DNA of 11,848 nt. Source: an uncultured Chlorobiaceae bacterium. Lineage in GTDB: Bacteria; Bacteroidota; Chlorobiia; Chlorobiales; Chlorobiaceae. Position 1 is the stretch's first letter; each line of letters starts with the position of its first letter. Both the position numbers and the translations under genes were made by a program. The DNA lies in assembly GCA_903917955.1 (NCBI GenBank), contig CAIXCO010000231.1, positions 1-11,848 on the forward strand, in the 5' to 3' direction. Below, piece by piece: positions 7,155 to 11,848 of the stretch. Below the pieces are notes generated by a model that saw only the letters and a program-made list of their open reading frames with translations, made no database searches and was not told the DNA's origin.

Positions 7155-7229
7155 CGGAGCTGACGGGGTTCGAACCCGCGACCTCCTGCGTGACAGGCAG
7201 GCGCTCTAACCAAACTGAGCTACAGCTCC
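7155..7229 (-). tRNA. tRNA-Asp (anticodon GUC)
   Basis: On the minus strand the 75 bases fold into a complete cloverleaf. The acceptor GGAGCTG pairs with CAGCTCC with discriminator G73, which is the aspartate identity base. The D arm is GCTC/GAGC, the anticodon arm CCTGC-CTGTCAC-GCAGG with anticodon GTC, and the T arm GCGGG-TTCGAAC-CCCGT with one wobble pair. The 3' CCA is not encoded (the next bases are CAG), so it must be added after transcription. It decodes GAC and GAU. Confidence 0.97.
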
Positions 7230-7243
7230 ATGAAGACGTTGTC

Positions 7244-7272
7244 AATGTAGGAAGTTGTATTGTAATATCCAA
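7244..7272 (-). promoter_or_regulatory. Candidate promoter of tRNA-Asp
   Basis: On the minus strand TTGGAT (7267-7272), a 17-base spacer and TACATT (7244-7249) sit 14 bases before the tRNA 5' end. The -35 match is weak (3/6) and the -10 is 4/6. Position and spacing are what make it plausible. Confidence 0.35.
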
Positions 7273-7378
7273 AAACTATTTTCAGTTATTTCTGTTTATA
7301 TTAGATGACGGAAAAGAAGAGAGTTCTTACGTGCGACTTTTTTTATTAACGGTATTCAACCTCAAGACAGTGACCATT

Positions 7379-8722
7379 ATGCCCGTTACAGATTCCACAA
7401 ATTCTCTGACAATTACTGATAACCGTACCGGAAAAGCCTATGAACTTCCGCTTGAAAACGGTTGCATCAACACAATGGATCTTCGCCAGATCAAGGTTTC
7501 AGATGAAGATTTCGGAGTGTTGGGTTATGATCCGGGCTTTTTGAACACAGCCTCATGTAAAAGCCGCATTACCTATATTGATGGAGACAAGGGGATTTTG
7601 CGTTATCGCGGCTATCCCATTGAACAGCTCGCAGAAAAGAGCACTTTTCTTGAAACAGGATATCTTCTTATCAAGGGTGAGTTGCCCGATCAGCAGCGCC
7701 TTGCGGAATGGACGTATAACATCCGCCATCATACCATGACCCACGCCAATATTGTCAAGTTCATGGACGGGTTTCGTTATGATGCACACCCGATGGGCAT
7801 TCTTGTCGGTACGGTTGGAGCGCTTTCGACCTTTTACCGTGACGCGAAGGATATTTGCAGTGAAGAGTCACGCAAACTTCAGACACGCCGTCTTATTGGT
7901 AAAATACCGACGCTTGCCGCCATGAGTTTCCGCCACAGCCTTGGCTATCCCTACGTTCTCCCCGATAATGAGCTGAGCTATACGGCCAATTTCCTCTCCA
8001 TGATGTTCAAGATGACCGAGCATCATTACGAGCCTAATCCGGTGCTTGAACATGCCCTCGATGTTCTCTTTATTCTTCATGCCGACCATGAACAGAACTG
8101 TTCAACCAATGCCGTCCGAGCGGTAGGCAGCTCCGGTGTTGATCCTTATACCGCTGTAGCCGCTGGTTGTGCCGCACTCTACGGGCCACTGCACGGCGGA
8201 GCCAATGAGGCGGTGATTCACATGCTGCTGAAAATCGGTTCGATTGACAAGATCCCTGCTTTTATTCAATCGGTCAAGGATGGTGAAGGACGTTTGATGG
8301 GGTTTGGCCACAGGGTCTATAAAAATTACGATCCAAGGGCAAAAATCATCAAGGATATTGCATTCCAGGTTTTTGAGGAGACCGGGCGCAGTCCGCTGCT
8401 CGATATTGCGCTTGAGCTTGAACGCATCGCCCTTGAGGATGAATATTTCATTGACCGGAAGCTCTATCCCAATGTGGACTTTTATTCCGGCCTGATTTAC
8501 CAGGCGATGGGCTTTCCGATGGATATGTTCCCTGTGCTTTTTGCCATTGGCCGCATTCCCGGATGGCTTGCGCAGTGGACTGAGCATGTCAAGGATGGGG
8601 AGCAGAAAATTGCACGACCACGGCAGATTTACCTTGGTGAAGAGGAGAGGAATTTTGTGCCGATTGAGTTGCGTCCGAAAAGCCGCAATGATGAGCAGAG
8701 CGCAGGTGCCTGCATGTTGTAG
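7379..8722 (+). CDS. gltA: Citrate synthase (type II)
   Basis: A 447-residue enzyme that condenses oxaloacetate and acetyl-CoA to citrate in the cytoplasm. The N-terminus has the long type II extension with YIDGDKGILRYRGYPIEQLAE. The catalytic triad is in place: His272 in GPLHGGANEAV, His311 in GFGHRVYKNYDPRA and Asp367 in PNVDFYSGLIYQAMG, close to E. coli positions 264, 305 and 362. LHADHEQNCSTN supplies the usual substrate-binding His. The ATG at 7379 is chosen by similarity; it lacks a Shine-Dalgarno sequence, and an in-frame GTG at 7331 is the only other reasonable start, since longer frames run back through the tRNA gene. An AT-rich element with TATATT (7297-7302) might be its promoter. 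In organisms using the reductive TCA cycle with ATP-citrate lyase, this enzyme would run the opposite direction, so its role here is an open point. Confidence 0.96.
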   Translation: MPVTDSTNSLTITDNRTGKAYELPLENGCINTMDLRQIKVSDEDFGVLGYDPGFLNTASCKSRITYIDGDKGILRYRGYPIEQLAEKSTFLETGYLLIKGELPDQQRLAEWTYNIRHHTMTHANIVKFMDGFRYDAHPMGILVGTVGALSTFYRDAKDICSEESRKLQTRRLIGKIPTLAAMSFRHSLGYPYVLPDNELSYTANFLSMMFKMTEHHYEPNPVLEHALDVLFILHADHEQNCSTNAVRAVGSSGVDPYTAVAAGCAALYGPLHGGANEAVIHMLLKIGSIDKIPAFIQSVKDGEGRLMGFGHRVYKNYDPRAKIIKDIAFQVFEETGRSPLLDIALELERIALEDEYFIDRKLYPNVDFYSGLIYQAMGFPMDMFPVLFAIGRIPGWLAQWTEHVKDGEQKIARPRQIYLGEEERNFVPIELRPKSRNDEQSAGACML

Positions 8723-8753
8723 CCGCAAGCTCTCAACGGTTTATTTCCCTGGT

Positions 8754-8781
8754 TTGTCGTTGATGACACTGTTTTTATAAT
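8754..8781 (+). promoter_or_regulatory. Candidate promoter for gatC-DUF167-kdsB
   Basis: There is a perfect TATAAT at 8776-8781 and TTGTCG (4/6) at 8754-8759, with a 16-base spacer. A transcript would start near 8788, only about 11 bases before the gatC ATG at 8799. This would separate the cluster from gltA. A weak TCAACG/CGTTGA inverted repeat (8733-8738, 8758-8763) precedes it but is not a convincing terminator. Confidence 0.5.
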
Positions 8782-8798
8782 TTTACGAAGTTTTTGTT

Positions 8799-9086
8799 AT
8801 GTCGGTTACCACCAAAGATGTTGCCTATATCGCCGAATTGGCCAAGTTGCGCTTCAGTGATGAAGAGATGGTGACGATGACCAGCGAGCTTAACAATATT
8901 CTGCACTATGTTGAAAAGCTCAATGAAGTTGATACTGAAGGTATTGTGCCGCTCAGCAGCATTCATGACGCAGTCAATGTGCTCCGTGAGGATGTTGAGC
9001 ATCAGCCGCTCTCCTCGTCGGAGGTACTGTTGAATGCTCCTGACCGGCAGGATCGCTTTTTCAAGGTGCCTAAAGTGATTGGGTAG
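8799..9086 (+). CDS. gatC: GatC, aspartyl/glutamyl-tRNA amidotransferase subunit C
   Basis: A 95-residue small subunit of GatCAB, which amidates Glu-tRNA(Gln) and/or Asp-tRNA(Asn) to the correct aminoacyl-tRNA. GatC wraps around the GatA-GatB interface and stabilises the complex. The sequence has the family pattern VAYIAELAKLRFSDEE near the start, LNNILHYVEKLNEVDTEG in the middle and LREDV followed by NAPDRQDRFFKVPKVIG at the end. The length is typical. A GAAG at 8787-8790 can serve as ribosome site. gatA and gatB are not in the window. The adjacent DUF167 gene starts at or just after its stop, so the two are almost certainly co-transcribed. Confidence 0.95.
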   Translation: MSVTTKDVAYIAELAKLRFSDEEMVTMTSELNNILHYVEKLNEVDTEGIVPLSSIHDAVNVLREDVEHQPLSSSEVLLNAPDRQDRFFKVPKVIG

Positions 9087-9093
9087 TGCTTCG

Positions 9094-9387
9094 GTGATTG
9101 AACTTCGTGAAAAAAATGGCAGTGCTGTTTTTGTTGTCAAAGCGCAACCCCGCTCATCGAGAAGCCAGGTTTGCGGTCTCTACAACGGCGGTTTGAAGGT
9201 AAGCCTGAAGGCTGCGCCCGTCGATGATGCCGCAAACCGGGAGTGCTGCGCTCTTTTTTCGAAACTCTTTCATATCCCGCCATCACGGGTGCATATTTTG
9301 TCGGGCCAGAGCTCCCGTACAAAAACCGTGATGGTCGAGGGGATCAGCTCCGAAGCTGCTGCCCTCATTCTCGAACCCTTCGTTTGA
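9094..9387 (+). CDS. DUF167 (YggU family) protein
   Basis: A small protein (97 residues from GTG 9094) of the widespread DUF167/YggU family, whose function is not established. Family features seen: VVKAQPRSSRSQVCG near the start, LKVSLKAAPVDDAANRECCALFSKLF in the middle and VHILSGQSSRTKTVMVEG after it. The signature PPVxGxAN reads APVDDAAN here, so the conserved Gly is Asp. Start choice is uncertain: TTG at 9079 overlaps gatC and has AAGGTG 10 bases upstream, while GTG at 9094 gives a length closer to the family. It sits 8 bases before kdsB, giving a tight gatC-DUF167-kdsB unit. Confidence 0.85.
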   Translation: MIELREKNGSAVFVVKAQPRSSRSQVCGLYNGGLKVSLKAAPVDDAANRECCALFSKLFHIPPSRVHILSGQSSRTKTVMVEGISSEAAALILEPFV

Positions 9388-9395
9388 TACTTTTC

Positions 9396-10139
9396 ATGAA
9401 AGCTGTCATTCTTATCCCCGCAAGGCTTGAATCGAGCCGCCTTGAGCGTAAAATGCTGGCCGATCTCGAAGGGGAGCCGCTGATTGTGCGCACCTGGCGC
9501 CAGGCACTGAAATCACGTAGGGCCGAGAGGGTTGTGGTGGCTACCGACAGCCTTGAGATAGCCGCAGCTCTTGAGGTGTATGGAGCAGAGGTGGTCATGA
9601 CCTCGCCAACGGCGAGTTGCGGTACCGAGCGGATTGCTGAAGCAGCCTGCCATATCGAGGGTGATGTTTTCCTCAATCTGCAGGGCGATGAACCTCTGAT
9701 CAGCCCAGAAAATATTGATCTTGCCCTTGAACCCTTTTTCAACGGAGCCCCTCCCGATTGTTCGACCCTCGTTTTGCCGCTGCGACCTGATGACCGCGTG
9801 CAGATCGACGATCCTCATCAGGTGAAGGTGGTTATGGATGCCAGGGGTTTTGCCCTCTATTTTTCGCGCAGTCCCATACCCTTTCAGCGCAACACTCACC
9901 CCTCTACTATTTTCTATCGCCATATCGGGCTCTATGCCTTCAGGGCTGATGTGTTGCAGAAATTTGCTGCGCTTCCTCCCTCCATGCTCGAAGAGGCGGA
10001 GTCACTTGAGCAGCTTCGCTGGCTGGAGAATGGCTTTCGCATCCAGTGTGTCACAACGCTCATCGACAACCCGGGAGTCAATACCCAGGAAGATCTTGAA
10101 CTGGTGCGCAGCATCATCAGGAGCGCTTCAAGGGGCTGA
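9396..10139 (+). CDS. kdsB: KdsB, CMP-KDO synthetase (3-deoxy-manno-octulosonate cytidylyltransferase)
   Basis: A 247-residue cytoplasmic enzyme that activates KDO with CTP to CMP-KDO for the lipopolysaccharide inner core, implying a Gram-negative outer membrane. Motifs: the CTP-binding start ILIPARLESSRLERKML (5-20; family usual PARxxSTRLPGKPL), CGTERIAEA, NLQGDEPLI with metal ligand Asp98, YRHIGLYAF, EEAESLEQLRWLENG and the C-terminal GVNTQEDLELV. In E. coli KdsB the corresponding segment is GVDTPEDLE, whose Asp235 is a metal ligand; here that position is Asn229. The length matches the family. The ATG at 9396 is chosen by alignment to PAR; longer upstream frames overlap DUF167. The 3' end overlaps convergent xseA by 23 bases. 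The assignment is firm despite the changed residues. Confidence 0.94.
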   Translation: MKAVILIPARLESSRLERKMLADLEGEPLIVRTWRQALKSRRAERVVVATDSLEIAAALEVYGAEVVMTSPTASCGTERIAEAACHIEGDVFLNLQGDEPLISPENIDLALEPFFNGAPPDCSTLVLPLRPDDRVQIDDPHQVKVVMDARGFALYFSRSPIPFQRNTHPSTIFYRHIGLYAFRADVLQKFAALPPSMLEEAESLEQLRWLENGFRIQCVTTLIDNPGVNTQEDLELVRSIIRSASRG

Positions 10140-11325
10140 TTACCGCTGGCAGCACTCCGTCATGAAAGAGAAGCTCTACATTGTCGGAGGCTTGCAGATT
10201 TTCTGCACCAGTCATGTATTTCCCCTCTTTTTTGACCAGCACATATCCCCGTTCAAGTGTTTTGCGGTAGTCGAGCATGGTCAATTGCTTTTTGACTGCA
10301 CCGTAGTGCTGCACCTGTTGCTCGAAGAGGGTTGTGATGCGCTGTGACATGCGTGTGGCAAGTGTGTTGAGGCGCTCACGAAACTGCTCCATTTGGAGGG
10401 GCGGGCGATTGAAGGCGTAACTGCTGCAGATTGAGTAGACGTGGCGCTCTGCTCCCTCCAGCTTTGCCTGCAGCAGCCGATCCTGCCGTGACTGAAGAGT
10501 GGTGATATGGCGCAGCAGCTCCTGGCAGTCCGGCACGGCAAGTTCCGCTGCAATGGAGGGAGTTCCCGCCCGGAGGTCGGCCACCATGTCGGCAATAGTG
10601 AGGTCGGTTTCATGACCGATGGCACTGATGACCGGTATTCTTGAGTGGTAGAGGGCATTGGCCACAACCTCTCCATTGAAGGCTTGAAGATCCTCCAGTG
10701 AACCACCTCCCCGGGCAATGATGATCACGTCGGGCTGGTGCTGCCTCTTTTTTGCCGTGTTGAACCAGGTGATCCCCGCCGCAACCTCCTCAGCGGCACC
10801 CGCTCCCTGCACCTTGACTGGATAGAGAAGGAGCCGTGCCGCAGGAAAACGTCGTTCGAGCACCTTGCTCATATCCTCAATCACAGCGCCGGTGGGGGAG
10901 GTGATGATCCCGATGGTTTCCGGAATGGCTGGAATGGCCCGCTTCCGTTCAGTGCTGAAATAGCCCGCTTTGGCGAGTTTCTGGAGGAGTTCGGCAAAAG
11001 CCTGCTGAAGCGCCCCCTGCCCGGCCTCGGTGACCGACGTGCAGATCAGTTGATAGCGGCCTGATGGGGGATAGACCTCAAGACGCCCTTCGGCGATAAC
11101 ATCCATGCCATCCTTCAGCGCAACGGCCATACGGCTGGCGGTAGTTTTCCAGACCACAGCCGGTATTTGGGCACCCTCATCCTTCAGTGTCAGATAGATG
11201 TGGCCCGAACCGTGCCGCTTGCAGTTGGAGATCTCCCCCCTGATTTTGACCTGGGGAAAAAGGGTTTCAAGCCTGTTTTTGATCTGCAGGGTCAGTTCAC
11301 TGACTGAAAGAATCTCTCTGCTCAT
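10117..11325 (-). CDS. xseA: Exodeoxyribonuclease VII large subunit XseA
   Basis: A 402-residue catalytic subunit of exonuclease VII, which degrades single-stranded DNA in both directions to oligonucleotides and works with XseB in the cytoplasm. The first 100 residues form the OB-fold: ILSVSELTLQIKNRLE, VKIRGEISNCKRHGSGHIYLTLKDE. The catalytic domain follows with IGIITSPTGAVIEDM, VIIIARGGGSLEDLQAFN, ISAIGHETDLTIADMVADLRAGTPSIAAELAVP, then a helical region rich in Gln/Arg and the tail TLERGYVLVKKEGK. The ATG at 11325 fits the family N-terminus; an in-frame ATG at 11391 would add 22 hydrophobic residues and is rejected. No Shine-Dalgarno sequence is seen. xseB is not adjacent in the window. Downstream it converges on kdsB without an obvious terminator. 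Confidence 0.95.
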   Translation of the reverse strand: MSREILSVSELTLQIKNRLETLFPQVKIRGEISNCKRHGSGHIYLTLKDEGAQIPAVVWKTTASRMAVALKDGMDVIAEGRLEVYPPSGRYQLICTSVTEAGQGALQQAFAELLQKLAKAGYFSTERKRAIPAIPETIGIITSPTGAVIEDMSKVLERRFPAARLLLYPVKVQGAGAAEEVAAGITWFNTAKKRQHQPDVIIIARGGGSLEDLQAFNGEVVANALYHSRIPVISAIGHETDLTIADMVADLRAGTPSIAAELAVPDCQELLRHITTLQSRQDRLLQAKLEGAERHVYSICSSYAFNRPPLQMEQFRERLNTLATRMSQRITTLFEQQVQHYGAVKKQLTMLDYRKTLERGYVLVKKEGKYMTGAENLQASDNVELLFHDGVLPAVISPLKRS

Positions 11326-11576
11326 GCGGTGAAGAAAATTGGAGTGTTGGAGGAACAACCAGCATGGTAATAAAACAAAAATGGTGTTCATCTGAACGGT
11401 TTTTATCGCTTATGATTTTTTCAAAAACCAGTCGCTTATCATCGAATTGTTGAAAGCTGTTGTTTGTCGCTATGGCTTGAAATGGCCGGGAGAGGGGTTT
11501 TTCAGGGTAGAAGTGTTATATTCGGTTTTTATTTAACCACTGTGTGGCGACTGCCTGATTGGGGAAGGGTGACGTT
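11326..11576. other. Divergent intergenic region between xseA and the HU-like gene
   Basis: This holds an inverted repeat GGTTTTT (11398-11404) / AAAAACC (11423-11429) and a direct repeat TCGCTTATGAT (11406-11416) / TCGCTTATCAT (11432-11442), 10/11 identical and 26 bases apart. An extended -10 element TGTTATATT (11514-11522) can serve the + gene. No other coding sequence is supported; the open frame 11464-11652 runs through the next gene in a wrong frame. Confidence 0.45.
11514..11522 (+). promoter_or_regulatory. Candidate extended -10 promoter of the HU-like gene
   Basis: TG, one base, then TATATT form an extended -10 element with no good -35 box upstream. It lies 54 bases before the ATG at 11577, giving a short 5' UTR that contains the strong GGGGAAGGG ribosome site. 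Confidence 0.3.
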
Positions 11577-11848
11577 ATGGTGCATCATGATTGTAGAGAA
11601 GAGTTTGCGGGACTGCTTGACGTTGAAGGGCAGGAGGCGGAGCTGCTTCTGAGCCGGTTTTCCTCGGCCATGGCAGCGGAGCTTCTTGCTGTACGAAAGC
11701 TTTCGCTCAAGGGGCTTGGATCGTTTACGGTAACGCATTTCCCCGCAGCGAAAAAGAGCAGCGCATCAACCGTCGTCTACACCCCGCCTGCTAACCGACT
11801 CGCCTTTACCACTCGGATGACAGGCAGTGATGATACCGTGCGTTTGGC
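11577..11848 (+). CDS. HU-like DNA-binding-domain protein, truncated by the window edge
   Basis: The frame is open from ATG 11577 to the edge (90 codons and two bases). GGGGAAGGG at 11561-11569 is the best Shine-Dalgarno sequence in the window, 7 bases before the ATG. Residues about 35-90 resemble the C-terminal half of a divergent HU/IHF-type domain: VRKLSLKGLGSFTVTHFPAA, then VVYTPPANRLAFTTRMTGSDD, comparable to the PGFGxF and PPxxxIxFN motifs of the HU-like domain found at the N-terminus of Bacteroidetes/Chlorobi proteins that often end in a SPOR domain. Whether this one has a membrane segment and SPOR domain cannot be seen. It is divergent from xseA. The HU-like call is a pattern match by eye. 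Confidence 0.72.
   Translation, partial: MVHHDCREEFAGLLDVEGQEAELLLSRFSSAMAAELLAVRKLSLKGLGSFTVTHFPAAKKSSASTVVYTPPANRLAFTTRMTGSDDTVRL

Noticed and set aside
6023..7213. 396-codon open frame on the minus strand opposite the OmpA-like gene
   Set aside because: It begins inside tRNA-Asp; its start (GGRGFEPRQL) is the well-known translated-tRNA artefact. The + strand reading has a signal peptide, OmpA motifs and a ribosome site.
7190..7378. N-terminal extension of citrate synthase back to 7190
   Set aside because: The extension is antisense to tRNA-Asp and includes sequence with no family similarity.
8102..8728. 208-codon minus-strand frame opposite citrate synthase
   Set aside because: No recognisable domain; it is a shadow of a strongly conserved gene.
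9243..9395. N-terminal extension of KdsB
   Set aside because: It overlaps the DUF167 gene in another frame, and the KdsB family begins at the MKAVILIPAR segment.
11464..11652. 62-codon + frame before and within the HU-like gene
   Set aside because: Wrong frame relative to the ATG at 11577, which has a strong ribosome site and domain similarity.
1..11848. CRISPR array, insertion sequence, phage genes, reverse transcriptase
   Set aside because: I saw no regularly spaced repeats, no terminal inverted repeats with a transposase and no RT motif on either strand.

Overview
The window reads as ordinary chromosome from a green sulfur bacterium (Chlorobiales, Chlorobium/Pelodictyon-like). This is inferred from the mix of genes rather than from any marker: an o-succinylbenzoate menaquinone operon, KdsB (Gram-negative outer membrane), GatC, a DUF167 protein, a type II citrate synthase, XseA, and a C-terminal-domain HU-like protein of the kind found in Bacteroidetes/Chlorobi, together with moderate GC content and weak or absent Shine-Dalgarno sequences. 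I find no phage, insertion sequence, CRISPR array or reverse transcriptase.

Layout. Left edge to 1058: an AT-rich leader and a secreted FISUMP-domain protein on + with an in-frame internal duplication. It ends at a hairpin (1084-1127) that it shares with the convergent menaquinone operon. 4903 down to 1156 (minus): a TPR lipoprotein, isochorismate synthase MenF and SEPHCHC synthase MenD, joined by two 4-base stop/start overlaps and driven by a candidate promoter so close to the first ATG that the mRNA may be leaderless. 5055-7093 (plus): a small CxxC heavy-metal-associated protein, a NYN-nuclease/OST-HTH (LOTUS) protein and a periplasmic DUF4892-OmpA protein. A strong symmetric terminator (7112-7144) is shared with a tRNA-Asp(GUC) gene on the opposite strand.

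7379-10139 (plus): citrate synthase, then a promoter with a consensus -10 box and a compact gatC / DUF167 / kdsB cluster. kdsB runs into the 3' end of the convergent xseA (10117-11325, minus) with a 23-base overlap. After xseA comes a divergent intergenic region with repeats, then the start of a HU-like DNA-binding-domain gene cut by the window edge.

How they fit together. MenF and MenD catalyse the first two committed steps from chorismate to menaquinone. Citrate synthase is notable in a lineage that fixes carbon by the reductive TCA cycle. GatC, tRNA-Asp and KdsB are housekeeping genes for translation and LPS. No clearly new multi-gene system is visible. The items most worth checking are the FISUMP duplication, the TPR lipoprotein coupled to menFD with a possibly leaderless transcript, the Asn at a KdsB metal-ligand position, and the free-standing NYN-LOTUS protein.
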